A stretch of 64,000 bases of DNA. Source: Brachyhypopomus gauderio (Eukaryota; Chordata; Actinopteri; Gymnotiformes; Hypopomidae). Positions within the stretch are counted from its first letter, which is position 1; each line of letters opens with the position of its first letter. The position numbers and the translations under genes were made by a program. Below the pieces are notes generated by a model. That model was not told the origin of the DNA. It saw nothing but the letters and a program-made list of their open reading frames with translations, and made no database searches. The stretch covers positions 12,456,868 to 12,520,867 of the forward strand of contig NC_135211.1 in the NCBI RefSeq assembly GCF_052324685.1, in the 5' to 3' direction. Shown in pieces: positions 51,001-62,294 of this stretch.

Positions 51001-52084
51001 CACTTGTTCTCCCTGTGCTGGTTTCATGCTGGTGGCTGCGTCACACATAATTGCGGCCTGTGTTTGAAGGCCGTGTTTTGTTTTTGTTACCTCTTTGGAC
51101 TGAAAGCAAAAATCCATTAAAAATGCAACCATGGCAGTCCCGAAACGCCCATGCGAGGTTGCCAGCTGCAGTCTGCTACGCACTCGTGAGCAGACTCATG
51201 CAAAACGAAGAGGCTCTGTGATCGATGGTCTAAACTACTACATACGTACTTCACTTCACCTAAAGATGAAGCCGTCAACACTGGCTTCATCTCACACAGA
51301 GCTGGCGGCCTGACTTCAGGTTCACAGCAGTCCTTTCTCACCGACCTACGGCAGCAAACACCCTGGCGTACGAAAATGTCAACACACTGCTGCGTCACGA
51401 AACTCCGAAGCCTAAAAAAAAAACAATAAACAACACATCGCGTCCTGAAATGATGCCCTTGGAAACACGGGGGGGTTGAGCTGGCTGGTTGGAGCAGGCA
51501 TGAGGGATAAGCGGTTGGAATTTGGTGGTTGGTGACGCAGATGAAGATGGTGACGACAGCCTCACTCTCACTGCGCAGTTGCCTATGTATGGTAGAGTAT
51601 AGTTGCAAGTACCCGCCGCTGCCATGGACACCATGGGAAGAGCGCCATGGGAACAGTGCCATGGGGGCGGTGCCTAAGGATGTGCAGCTATCAGCGTAAT
51701 GGCAGAAGCCCCGTGCAGTTATCACTGGAACTCTGAGCAGCAGGAGGTGTTGAGTGGCGAGAGGTGAACACCAGGCCGTGGTATAGAGGTCACACTCACA
51801 CGCAAGTGTGGCGGGCACTACGCTGACCCTCCTCCCCTCGCTGTTATAATCACCGCCCCAGGTACGCGCTCCTGTCACAGGCTGACCATAACAATATGTG
51901 CTGTAAGAAATATAGTTCTGCCCCTGGAAAACAGTCAGCTCGATTACATGCACCATGCTGGTGGCTGCAGAAGAACAAGGAGGTGCTTTAGCGTACAGTC
52001 ATGTGAGCACGAGGAGGGTCGACAACACACGACACCCTCTACTGCTCCTGTTTCACACAGTCTGTAACATAGCAGCTGGCACGG

Positions 52085-52160
<76 letters not shown>

Positions 52161-54778
52161 TGAGTAAGGGGACACAGTCCACAGTCCACTGTGGAGACAC
52201 GCTCTCTCTTTTATCACGTTCTGATGGCGAAGTACACAGCGATTACGCCATTCAGAGACCAGTTCCTCTTGGTATGTGTATGCACACCACACCCTTAGGA
52301 TGAGCACAGTAAATCTCTGAGGTTGCAGTTTTCTTTTTTTTGTTTTTCGAACAGTATGTTGGAGAAAGTGATGTTGAAATGGGGGGAGAGGAAATCAAAG
52401 GGCAGCGGGGAAAAAAATGAGGTCAGTCAGTGAGAGACAGCTGACCAATAACGTGGCTGAACTGGCTTCACTTCCCAGAGCCAGTGTGGATGATTCCATG
52501 TGACCTCGTCCTGTGTCGCATCATCATATCAGTTCTGGTAAACTTCTCAGAGACGAGCAAAGCAAGAAAAGAGAAATGTGCTGTGATCTAACCAAAGGAA
52601 GAAGGAAATGTCTTCTAAACAATGTCTTCCAAGAGGAAGAGAGAGACACCTACAGAGTTTTGGGGGCCTTTCGTCCTCTCATTATGGCGGCTGGAGGTCT
52701 CCTCAGGTCGCAGGGTCAGTCGGAGACGTCTGATTCCTCGCTAAATGATTCAGTTTAAAAAAAAAACACACGAAAAACAAATTAGTTAAAATCTAAATCA
52801 TTAGTCCAAGTCACAAACTTATAATTGCCACTACGAAACATTTTCTCTCTGACAGACCTTGATCAGACGTGTAAATATTTTTCTTAATGTCTGTGCAATT
52901 TCTCTTAGTCCCCTTGTCATGACACATTCTGAAACTATGAAGGCCAGCTGACATTTATTAAATTGTGACTTACAAGATTTTCTCAAGACAAAGTGACAAT
53001 GTTCAGGGCCATCAGAATACAGCGAGCATCCTCTGGGAATCTACTGAGAACATTCTGAGAATTTTATCAAAACGCACGATCTGCATCCATGCAAGCAGTC
53101 TCATTCTCGTCTGGTTCATAATTTTAAAGCCAAAATATTTTGGCAAGTCTAACTCTTTAGAGATTTAACTGGAAATGAGGTAAACTGGAGTTTATTCATT
53201 TAGCATGTAAGTTTTTCCATTCTGTTATCAGGTAATTCAGTAAGAAATCATGGTGCTGTCGGAGGATGCGATGCGTTACATTGTTGACGTGTATGATAGC
53301 GGTGTTTACAAGATTCAGGAAATACTCTGGTGCCAGACTCAAATATGAGATTATTCTCCCTTCAACTCCTTTTGGCAAGTCTTTGAGAAAACCTTCTGTT
53401 CTGTCACTATCCTTAACGCCTTTATCATTAATTTTACTTCAATACTGATTATTAGGAAAAATGATTTTGTAGAAAAATGTTAAATCAGTGGATAAAAAAA
53501 AAGTAAATCAATGGATACATTTTTAGACATCTGTATTCCTGACAGAAAGACCCGGCGTGCGTGTAAAAGTAAAAATGGAGGCAGAGTTCGATGTTTGTGT
53601 GCTGGACGCTGGCCATTGTTTACATGCTTCAGCAGCTGACACAGGAAGGGAGGGAGTCAGGGGTAAAAGGGCAGCTCAGTGTCAGACACGAATGAGAGAC
53701 ATCCCAGCCACAGTCCCCAGCCACAGTCCCCAGCCACAGTCCCCAGCCACAGTCCCCAGCCACAGTCCCCAGCCACAGTCCCCAGCTGCAGCTTCACCAC
53801 ACTTGCAGGACTCCTGCAGAAGTTAATCCGTGTGCTTCTTGGAAGGCTACCGGGTAAACGGCAACTGTTCCAAACTGTGGTGTGTATGTGTGTGTGTGTG
53901 TGGGTTTACTCTATACGACTCCTCCTTGGCTTACGGCGCAAACAGCTCACGCCTTGCGGGCTAATAAAGGGGTGGCTGTGTGTGCACACACACAACTGAA
54001 CACCTGCCACAAACAGCATAACACCAGTTCCTAATTTACACATAGAGCCTCCTGAGAACTTGTGACATTTCATTTGAAAATAAATATCAAAAATCTCCAT
54101 TCACTTCTGAAAAGGAGTGCCTTTTCAATTTGCCAATACAGAAACTTCCATTACCTATGGGCATTTCTATACAAATAACATAGACCTGTAGCGACAGTCA
54201 TGAAAAGCTATTGTCAATTGTCTTTTTGGCATTTGTTGTTGACTTTTCTGGGGCTTAGCCGAGAGGCTTTGTGTTGATTAGCTGTAAAGAGGGCTCTCAG
54301 GGCCAGCCGAGTACGGCTACAGTCAATTCAATGCCAGGCACTGATAAAATAAACATGACCAGTTTCTGGACCTCAGACAGGAGGCTCTTATTACAGCCCT
54401 GATGTGCTAAACATATCCCTGAGCTGACATAGAAACTGGAGGATGATTAACCATGATGTGTGAGGGGTGTTAAAATCTAGCCTAGAGGGGTAGAGACAAT
54501 CGGGTGGCCGGAGAGAGGGAGAGGACTCTGAAGACAGAAGGGGGGGGGGGGGGGGGGGGGGTGTGGAGGGTGCAAACAAGCAAACAGACCCAAGAGCTCA
54601 CAGGCCCTGACGGTTGTGCAGATGGTCAGAGCTCAGAGAAAGATTGAGAGGGGAAGGCGGAGGAAGTTAAGAGAGGAAGCCGGCCGCCGGGGCCCCTTAC
54701 CTCATTGTCCTGGTCCAGGGCAGCAGTGGTGGTGGTGGTGGTGGTGGTCAAGGACCTTGGTGTGCCATTTCGCATCAT
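42279..54778 (-). CDS. myzap: Myocardial zonula adherens protein (myozap), complete
   Basis: This coiled-coil protein of cardiac intercalated discs and other adherens junctions is linked to ZO-1 and Rho/SRF signalling in the literature. Minus-strand exons are 54701-54778, 49305-49397, 47715-47873, 47316-47408, 47075-47188, 46449-46601, 46106-46231, 44477-44605, 44267-44361, 43949-44060, 43578-43661, 42731-42837 and 42279-42642. They splice in phase to about 568 aa (human 466). Signatures are FGVVQRLGE and HLRDEMRYIRE, VRDSLEKVRERMYGQF, long heptad regions, MNAKLQQEYEEKLQELQRKH, ERIKHLNDMVFCQQRKVKG, KEVGVGCDL, and the end RIYTPFMKLMEL. The last exon is much longer than in mammals, with an extra Ser/Pro/Asn-rich stretch. 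Exon 1 has a poly-Thr run from a trinucleotide repeat. The gene hosts two minisatellites and several GT/CA arrays. Exon 1 (short, low complexity) and the GTCAGC donor of exon 9 are the least certain parts. Confidence 0.92.
42731..42837 (-). CDS. myzap: myzap coding exon 12
   Basis: 107 bp, NNEYEDKLKYFMSVQSVP to KEVGVGCDLPV plus AG. The acceptor is TTCCCTAG and the donor AG|GTAAAG. It ends in the same phase as polr2m exon 1. Confidence 0.93.
43578..43661 (-). CDS. myzap: myzap coding exon 11
   Basis: 28 codons, VETLRASVAQKDMYISELL to IVECE. The acceptor is TTTCCTCAG and the donor GAG|GTAAAA. Confidence 0.92.
43949..44060 (-). CDS. myzap: myzap coding exon 10
   Basis: 112 bp. The first base completes Lys, then TQHLQLQKESSDLKERIKHL, followed by NDMVFCQQRKVKGMIEE. 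The acceptor is CTTTCCCAG and the donor GAG|GTGAGA. This is the best-conserved stretch of the protein. Confidence 0.94.
44267..44361 (-). CDS. myzap: myzap coding exon 9 (donor uncertain)
   Basis: 95 bp, EKGQLTEKLCVCEKRL to DSGGIK plus AA. The acceptor is TTCTTGCAG. The donor AA|GTCAGC is weak but is the only one nearby that keeps the frame of exon 10. Confidence 0.78.
44477..44605 (-). CDS. myzap: myzap coding exon 8
   Basis: 43 codons, AQLEDYTRRLEEAETNV, then IAERDQRINEVERLLD and ending CMAQ. The acceptor is GACCCAAG and the donor CAG|GTGAGC. Confidence 0.92.
44732..44847. repeat. 38-bp tandem repeat, about 3 copies
   Basis: The unit joins AGTTTTGAGACGCTCCCCC and AGTTTTGAGATGCACCTCC, itself an imperfect internal duplication. 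It lies in myzap intron 7. Confidence 0.93.
45172..46135. repeat. 48-52 bp minisatellite containing myzap exon 7 end and donor, about 18 copies
   Basis: The plus-strand unit includes TGCACTGTGGTTGGGTGTAC, then CCTGAGAGCTACAGTCTACT and GTGTGTGTTAGA. Its reverse complement matches the last ~31 nt of exon 7, the GTACAC donor and the first intron bases. The array occupies most of the intron immediately downstream of the exon. Confidence 0.96.
46106..46231 (-). CDS. myzap: myzap coding exon 7 (source of the minisatellite)
   Basis: 42 codons, MEASKEATVRALREMNAKLQ to HTQETEALT. The acceptor is GTTGTGTAG and the donor ACG|GTACAC. The last ~31 nt and the donor are nearly identical to every unit of the array that starts immediately downstream. 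Confidence 0.92.
46356..46447. repeat. (TG)n(GC)n microsatellite at the myzap exon 6 donor
   Basis: About 42 TG units followed by GCGCGCAC, directly against the exon 6 5' splice site. Confidence 0.96.
46449..46601 (-). CDS. myzap: myzap coding exon 6
   Basis: 51 codons, KSLLESCQGRVGNREE to AENSALKLQ, rich in Glu/Arg heptads. The donor CAG|GTGCGCGCGC runs into a long (CA/GT)n array. Confidence 0.92.
47075..47188 (-). CDS. myzap: myzap coding exon 5
   Basis: 38 codons, LANSQKHYLEAEVKTG to ISANIDLQ, coiled coil. The acceptor is TGCGTTGCAG and the donor CAG|GTAAAC. Confidence 0.92.
47316..47408 (-). CDS. myzap: myzap coding exon 4
   Basis: 31 codons, VRDSLEKVRERMYGQFGG through KLSQELR, the start of the coiled coil. 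The acceptor is CTTTCAG and the donor AGG|GTGAGA. Confidence 0.93.
47715..47873 (-). CDS. myzap: myzap coding exon 3
   Basis: 53 codons, phase 0-0. It starts PSYSSIDGVERG, includes RVFGVVQRLGE and ends HLRDEMRYIRE. The acceptor is CTTCTCAG and the donor GAG|GTGAGT. Confidence 0.92.
47926..48064. repeat. Two (GT)n tracts in myzap intron 2
   Basis: (GT)n at about 47926-47951 and 48031-48059, the second ending GCGCGCAC like the exon 6 array. Confidence 0.9.
48575..49114. repeat. 27-bp minisatellite, 20 copies, open in all six frames
   Basis: The unit is CAGAAGACACCAGCGTCCGT followed by GTATACG. Variants are ACAACAG for ACACCAG, CATC and TGTC. 540 bp divided by 27 gives exactly 20. Because 27 is a multiple of 3 and the unit lacks stops, every frame stays open for about 190-236 codons. 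It is intronic in myzap. Confidence 0.97.
49305..49397 (-). CDS. myzap: myzap coding exon 2
   Basis: 31 codons, phase 0-0, from EGKTVRNSWTRKNGL to GRESPVDDK. The acceptor is TGTGTTGCAG and the donor AAG|GTGCGT. It corresponds to the variable N-terminal region. Confidence 0.8.
52086..52159. repeat. (TG)37 microsatellite
   Basis: Perfect dinucleotide run in myzap intron 1. Confidence 0.97.
53705..53786. repeat. 13-bp minisatellite, about 6 copies
   Basis: Unit CAGCCACAGTCCC, almost perfect copies. Confidence 0.95.
54540..54561. repeat. poly-G run, 22 nt
   Basis: Uninterrupted G homopolymer close to myzap exon 1. Confidence 0.95.
54701..54778 (-). CDS. myzap: myzap coding exon 1 (start, poly-Thr)
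   Basis: It starts with two adjacent Met codons, MMRNGTPRSL, then eight Thr codons, and ends AALDQDNE. The donor is GAG|GTAAGG and phase 0 matches the next exon. The Thr run is the (TGG/CCA)n repeat at 54727-54748. The exon is supported by phase, by an expected N-terminal length near that of mammals and by the donor; similarity is weak. Confidence 0.65.
54727..54748. repeat. myzap: Coding (TGG)n trinucleotide repeat
   Basis: Seven TGG units. Read on the minus strand in frame they give Thr codons ACC in myzap exon 1. Confidence 0.9.
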
Positions 54779-55088
54779 GTCTCCAGGTCACGGTCGTTCT
54801 CTCTCGGAGCACGACAAGCACACATACGCACACGCGCTCACCGAGATCAGCAGCACCCACTGCTGAAGGCTACTCGCCACCGAGCGAGTGAGTGGGGAGA
54901 AAAAAAAAGTTGCACCTCAAATCAATGGTCCCACTCCAGAATTCCTTCCTCCGGAAGATAAGGCAGAATGGGGAGAGAGAGGGAGAGAGAGAGGGAAAAG
55001 GCCCGGTATTCCAATGTGCATGAAGGCTAAGGAAATGTAACCCTCCCTGCTGTGGAAAGGAAGCCCAGAGTGACAACGTTCCATACAA

Positions 55089-55133
<45 letters not shown>

Positions 55134-55298
55134 CATCCACACACACACACGTGCACACCCACACAAGCTCCTCCTGAAAAGAGAGAGAGAGAGAGAGAGG
55201 GAGGAAAAGAGTGAGCGCGACAGAGACAGAGCGGACCTGGACAGAGAAAGTAAGAGGAGGGCAGAGTGAGAGAGAGACATGAAGAGAGAGACAGAAAG

Positions 55299-55299
<1 letters not shown>

Positions 55300-55382
<83 letters not shown>
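55300..55382. repeat. (GA)41 microsatellite
   Basis: Perfect purine run upstream of myzap; the flanks from 55180 are also GA-rich. Confidence 0.97.
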
Positions 55383-55387
<5 letters not shown>

Positions 55388-57003
55388 AGCAAACTATGTG
55401 GGCCGGGCCTCTCACTGGACCTGTCCGTCTACATTTCACTTACTCATCCAGCTCCTCCCTCTTGCCCGGGGGTTCAGTTCTTTGTTTCTCTGGCTACTAC
55501 TGCTACTATTGCCCCATGGATGGAGGCCCCTCCACTTCCACGCCCAGGGTGGAGGAGATACTGCACCTGTGTAGAATCAGCATATCCTGGCAAAAAGAAG
55601 CACCCTTCGTCCTTTGGCTGTTGTGGAATAATATTCATTCTGACTTTCAGTTTAGTTAGTTAGTGAAGTTGTATATGCCTGTAAATATATTTAGTTGGGG
55701 AGATGGGTGTTGACAAGCCTTGTTTTTACAGCTAAACAAACATGCTTGTATTTGCAGTGCACAGAACAAACACATTCATGACGTTTTGAAGAGTTGTCGA
55801 CAGCCTGTTGATAGCATAATTTTAAATAAAACATTTTTAAGTCATTGATTCCAGTACAAAGAAGTTACCAAGATCTTAACATATGGGTTAAGTAATGAAC
55901 TGTGTGATTTTGTTGATTAAAAGAAATGGCATAGTAAACAAGATGTTTAATAAGTAACCAGTCACCAAACAGTACGCTGCAGCTGAAGAATTATTAACCA
56001 GCTTGTTTTTTTTTTTTTTTTTTTTTTTTTTGCTGCACCGAAACCATTTATGTCAGAAGATCCAATGCACGAAAATTGGGTGTAAATTCAATTTCGCATT
56101 CCTAGGGCCCATAGAGTCCAATGTTATGCACCAATGTTATGACACACATCTGGAACACCCACTCACGTGCAGGAAACATTCAGCACATTCCGCCTTTACC
56201 TTCAAAGAAGCTCTTCAGTACAAAAGGGCTTATCTATAAGTTCAGTAATAAGCATGGAAACCAGGTGCTTCAGACTAAATATGCATTTAAGAAAATGGCT
56301 TCACGTGTTCCCACCTGCATGAGGCGTCAGTAAACCATGAAGTCCAGCGTCTACGGGTAAGTTCACAATCTCTCAATAGGCCTGTGTTTATAGACATCAA
56401 ATGGAATCCCTGAGTTACTGCCAAATTGTGCTCTGTCTATGTCATCCTATTGTTCCAGCCGTGGAAGTTCTGACCTCACTGGTCATACTAGAAGTGCAGG
56501 ATTCCCGCGGGGCAGCGTGGAGTAGGGGAGGTTCCTGGCCTCGGCAGAGAAACGGCAAAAGCCATCATTACATCTTCAATACGGAGTTCTTATTTAGCAG
56601 CAGTTTCTCTGACTAATAGAATACTCCCCACACAAGCTGCACCCGAAACCGTGTAGCACCATACTAAATAGTAGCCTACTCCCTTATTGGGCACTGTCAG
56701 AAATAGACCTACAGAACATGCTATTGAAACGGCAACATAGTAATTTGTCTGTGACGTATTAGTGTGCCATTTGCTCTATTATAACCTTATTCACACCGTC
56801 AATGACCAGAACCAGAACAAGAATCAAAGGTTTACCCTGTATTAACGTGATCTAGGTTACTTTATTTAAACCACAATACTGAATGATTTGGCTTAGTACA
56901 TTTTCTAACCACCTTCTTTATACATACATACCTACATACATAAACACACATACATACCTACATACATAAACACACATACATACATACACATACATACAAA
57001 CAA

Positions 57004-57021
<18 letters not shown>

Positions 57022-57089
<68 letters not shown>
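57022..57089. repeat. (AT)34 microsatellite with CATA-rich flank
   Basis: Preceded by (CA)n and ACATAC repeats from about 56925. Confidence 0.97.
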
Positions 57090-57093
<4 letters not shown>

Positions 57094-59889
57094 CATAAGT
57101 GATAGCTACTTTTCCACTGATTTGACTCCTTGGACATATTGATGCTATTTAGTTAAAATAGTGATGTTTACTGAAGCTATTTCAACATAAAATACACGCT
57201 GAAATGAATGTATACAGTAATTCAGCATGTACTTTCACATAGGTTTTAACCAGGGTAATTACGCAATCATCTTTTCAAAAAACCCTACCTAATAATTTAT
57301 AATCTCATGATCATGGGGGTGGTGGGTTGTTTGTGGTGCCTCACTATCCCAAGAGGTGATGTGTTAGCCTACTTGATAACGCAACTTCCCCGTAATGGGT
57401 CATTAATGGGTCAACTTAAGCATGTAAATGGAGGAAGTGATTTACCACTTATCAAAGATTTATAGGCGATTTTCGCAGGATATTCATACGTGTAACAATT
57501 ATAATGTTTAAAGTGACAAAACTGGAACACGTCCTAAATGTTTCCACATACACAATTAGGGTCAGGAAACAAAGACGGACACAATAAGCTGGAGAGGTCC
57601 GTATAGCAACAAGAGGAACGTGACACTGGGCTCGTTTTCCAGCACTCAGCAGATCAAATCGGCCTCGAACCGCTTTACTAAGGTCGTATGACATTGTTAC
57701 CAAAAGAAGTTATTTCGTAGTCAACAGAAGTGCTTCAAAAAGTCAAAACACGAGCAGCAGCGACGATGTGAGACATTAGTCTTTAGGAAATTAGTCTTTA
57801 AGAGACGCACTTGGCTGAAGAGGTATTAGGAGTCACGGGTGACTGAAATATAAGGCCCTCATAACGGATTTGAAGATGAAGCACATTGTGTGGAAACAAT
57901 ATTCAAACAGGCCTATATCTGTATATCACATAAGAAATATTAAAACATGTAAAATAAAAATAAAAGATTGGTATTTGACTCAGACTTTTGGACTCTTGAC
58001 TTTGTGTAGTCGGTTTAGTCAGACGTCCGTGGCGGGATCGTCTCAGAGCTGGCGCGTGCGTGTTGTGCAGGTGTGTGCAGGTGTTTTTACCAGAGACGGC
58101 GACAGTGTTTATCCAGCGGTGCCGTCGTCACGGAACATTGTGTTTTGGCGACTAACCTGTGCTTTCTCTCGCCTCGGGCTGAAACATGTGCGTCCCAGCG
58201 ATGGCACCTACTGTCTAGACCGCACAAGACGCAAAAGAAAGGAATAGTTGCGTAATTTGGCTGCAGAAGAGCGCGGGACCTTGCCGCAGGTCATTCAGAC
58301 GCGACGCCTTCCTCGTTAACAGTATTCTTCTGTGTGGCATTTAAAGAAGTCAAAATACGTTCCAGTGTACAACAGACTTGCCACATATATTGGTGGTTGA
58401 TCATGAAGACATGCTCATTTGTGAGGTGCATGCAATAAGAGGCGAAGAAAGCACATATTAGCAACTCTTCGCTTTCCTTCACAAGTTCCAGAAAGTAGTT
58501 GTGAAGGCACACGACTGGACAAAGCAAATGCAACAGCTTTCAAACACCCGGACGGCTGTTGCAGGAAACCTATACATTCAGAGGACGAAAGCAAGCGGAA
58601 TCTAATCCGTGTCTTCACCTTGGGACACAAAGTGGGTGGGACAGAGAGACTGAAGGGCCCACGGCTTCCCTTCCTCTCCCTCCATTTATGTGTGGGATGG
58701 CCAGACCTGTTCTGAAGCCCATCTGTTAAGGGCTGCTACATTCCACTGGGGTTCATTGGGTTGTTGGCACCTCATCATAAAGGCTGACGCCCGCTGGGGG
58801 CCACGCGCCCTCTCACAGGGCCCGCCAACATGCCAGTTAATCAGTCAGCCACTTCAGAACACTAGCTTCTGCTCACTGGCATGCTATCACTACTTGCTTT
58901 GCCTTCTCGGATTGTGATACGTCTGTGTTATTTGTATGTAACTGACCTTGAGGTGGTCCCGGTTTTAGAAGTGAGTCACTGGTGGTTCAGTCATGGGCAC
59001 GATCACAGCATGTCCTGCAATATCACGGTATCATGGGTCTTTGTTGTGGATGAATTTAAGTGAATTCTCTAAAACTGTGAAAAAGGACCTGACCACAGCA
59101 ACAGCAGCTGTGACCTTGTATGCGCTCACACACCCACACCCCATTCCTAAGATTTCAGCAGTTTAGTTGCGTTCAGAAAAGCCATGCTGTTAATGAGGCA
59201 CCAGGGGGCACCAGAGAGCTATAAAACGAATTAAACCTAAAGCCATGACCAGGAATAAAAAATAAAAAAAACTCCCCCAAAACAGGAAACATGGTATTAA
59301 ACTTTCTGACCTCTGTCACTCTGGATAAAAGTAAAGACTTCTAGTCATCAGACAGTTGATTGTGTTTCCTTATTTGTGATATCTACACCCAGGAATAAAG
59401 GAGGGGTTTCTGTATTTATCTGTCTGTGTGAGGAGAGGTTCTGGAATTTTAGGAATGGATGGTGTCTGAGCGCTCCACTCCCCCCACCCCCTCCTAAAAC
59501 CCCACCCCCTCCTAAAACCCCACCCTGATGACTAGGGAGGCCAGCGGAGCAGCCCAGCAGGGCCCAGAGATGCTCCCCTCACATCAGGGAGGCTTTTTGT
59601 TGTGGGAAGAAAGGCCTTCATCAGTGCACACCAGGCCCGGGAACAATAACCTCAGAGCTTTGTTGACTGGCTCAGAATGGCTCTTGTCTGCCTGCCTTTC
59701 TTCTTCTGTACTGGGCTGTGAAGCTTGTGAGAAAAGGATGAAGCTTCTGGAGGGCCACCACACCCCCAGCGTTCCTGCGTGTGGCTTCAGGACCCTCCCT
59801 GTACCCCCCCCACTGGATCTGACCCACAACACTGAGTTTATGTGCAAAGAGGTCACACGCAGAGCATGTAGCATGGTAGTGGATGGGGG

Positions 59890-59897
<8 letters not shown>

Positions 59898-59955
<58 letters not shown>
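59898..59955. repeat. (CA)29 microsatellite
   Basis: Perfect dinucleotide run in the spacer. Confidence 0.96.
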
Positions 59956-59957
<2 letters not shown>

Positions 59958-60024
59958 GTTCCTGCACAGAATTATGACATACTGAGACAAAACTCAAGAC
60001 ATAAATTGTGACAAACTGTGTAGC

Positions 60025-62140
60025 TTTATTGAATATCTTTTAATGTAAGCAATATAAATGAATATATAGAGGTAGTGGACCCCCCCAATAAATTCTCCAA
60101 CAGCATTTGGTCTTCCTTATCAAGAAAACCCTGTTGCAGGAATGTGAACAGCAGTCCCCATTACAGCCCTTTATAGTTGCACACACTGTGTTGAGCAGTG
60201 AACTGTCCCTCCCCATGTTGGGACAGGGGACAGAAAGACTCCCTCTGGACGTCAGCAGGGTTAGGGGGAGCAGGTCCTGCCAGGCTGGCCCACCTTGCTC
60301 AGCTGCAGGGGATCTTGGGAATGGGTTCTGAGCTCTTTCATTGATGTAGTAGAGAGGAACTGCAAATTAGACTTAGCACCCCCCCCCCCCCTTTTTTTAC
60401 ATGGAATGTTCTTGTATGTCGTAGATGCATGAAAAAAGGTCAAGTCCAACATACAGTGTAAATAATCAGTGTTTTTTTTTTTAATAAGTCGATTGTCAGC
60501 ACAGCGATCGATATATAAAAAGTTACATACATGAGGGTGGCTCTAACAACCACGGATGCACACAGACCAGTAAGATCGAGCCAAATTAAATTGTTCAACT
60601 TGCTCGCCCTATAAACTTGAGGAGAGGGATCATTTAGGCTGGCTGAGGGACTCAAGAACTGTGACCCAGACGACTCTCACAAACACATTTTAAAATGCAG
60701 TGGGAGCTCCTGCCCCCGGTCGTGTTTCTCAGATGCGGTATAACAGGAGTGAAATGTGTTAATATTTACACCCAAATCAGTCCTCTTACACTTGCGATTG
60801 GAATGCAGAATAGTGCCCTAAAGGCCTGAGGCTCCGGGCTCCCTTACACACACGTCCTCATGATTCATCACAGAACAGCTGCATGTGCAAAAATATTGAG
60901 AACAAAATAATATATATATATGAAATCAGCCTCTTCACCACGAAAGTAATTCACACCTGTGCTCGGAGTCTCTCTCCCTCTCTTGGTAGTTCCTCCACAC
61001 GACTGAGTCGAGGACAGTGTGGCCAAGACTCCAGAGCACTGTGAAAATGTCTCGTCTCTCTTGCACACACCGGGACACACACGCAGACTGAATAAAAGTC
61101 GGAGAGCCGATCAACTTGGCTCGACATCCTGGATCTTCATATACTAAACGTATCAAAGTATAAAAGCAGTAACTGGGCTTCCATAGGAACAGCTACAGTC
61201 AGACTGTTGGCATGGAAACCGGGAGCTGGCCCAATTGGGAACACTGTTTTCAGGAACAATTTGCTTCCCACTTGAACAGAGTGGCTCGTTGCAAACTCAC
61301 TTTAAGAGATGACCAGTTATTGTATATTATTTTTAAAATATTTGTACGATGTATTGCATTTGCTATATGCTGACAGGTCAAAAAAAGAAAAAAAAAAGAA
61401 AAAAGAGGACATTTGGACAAGAAGACATTACCAAAACAACACAGGCAGAGCAGCAGTGTAAAAAGGGACATTTGAGATGAGACCAATGTTAAACCTATTC
61501 ACAAAAAACAAGTAGTTTGTACAAGGATGTGTTTTTTTTTTTGTTTGATTTTTTTTTTTACAAATTTAAAAAAATTCCTCAATTTCCCTTGATCAATTCA
61601 GTCCTTCATTATACCAATCCTTCACGTTGTCTGTGATTAATAACTGACACAGTCTCTTTCTTTGCACTATTCCAACTGTTCACATCATTTACTACACCAC
61701 CACCACCACGCTTGACTCTGTTGCTGGAATTGGTAGAGCTTCAAAACAAAATTCATTTTAATAAAAAAAATAAAAAATTGTTACATTACAAGAAAATACT
61801 GGTATATAGTAAAAGTATTTAAAATATTTTATCATGAAAAAAACAGTAGATAAAAAAAAAAAATCATAGTAGATATTCTCACGTAGAACCAATAGGCATC
61901 AGGAATATTGCCACTGCTGCATTTCTGGGTCCAACTCCCCAAAAAGCAGGTGGATGAAATAGTCTTCAGTCCTGCATCACCACAAGGGTCCACAACTCCG
62001 TGCTGGTGCTCACACGGTCACTCACTCACTCGTCCACTCACTCGTCCACTCACTCGTCCACTCCTCCTTCACATCCATATCTGTTTTCTCGCTCTTTTGC
62101 TCACACACTCCCACGTCCCTCTCGACGTCACTCTCGTCCC
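60025..62140 (-). other. cgnl1: Possible cgnl1 3' UTR
   Basis: About 2.1 kb between the cgnl1 stop and a minus-strand AATAAA at 60025-60030. It is AT-rich with poly-A/T tracts and no coding signal. An ATTAAA at 60478-60483 is an alternative end. Confidence 0.4.
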
Positions 62141-62294
62141 TCACAGGGACAAGTTAGACATGACCGCGTCCTGACCGCTCGAGCGCTTGTACCCGGACGA
62201 CGAGCTGAAGTACGTCTCTCCGTCCGTGCTGATGTCGTCGTCGTCATCGTCCTCGCCCAAGTTGTTGAGGAGTGGGGCGGGGTTGCTCTTGCGT
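62141..62294 (-). CDS. cgnl1: cgnl1 last coding exon
   Basis: The first base completes Arg. Then RKSNPAPLLNNLGE, six Asp, ISTDGETYFSSSSGYKRSS, and the end VMSNLSL with TGA at 62143-62141. The acceptor is CGTCCCCACAG. Confidence 0.9.

Larger units (their letters stand above)
49398..54700. other. myzap intron 1
   Basis: About 5.3 kb with no recognised exon. It has a (TG)n array at 52086-52159, a 13-bp minisatellite at 53705-53786, a 22-nt G run at 54540-54561, and an unexplained 279-codon open frame at 51117-51956 on the minus strand. Confidence 0.65.
54779..60024. other. myzap upstream / myzap-cgnl1 spacer
   Basis: It contains the presumed myzap promoter and 5' UTR, with a CA/GA-rich stretch at 55090-55382, a 26-nt T run near 56006-56031, (AT)n at 57022-57089 and (CA)n at 59898-59955. 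No exon recognised on either strand. Confidence 0.65.
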
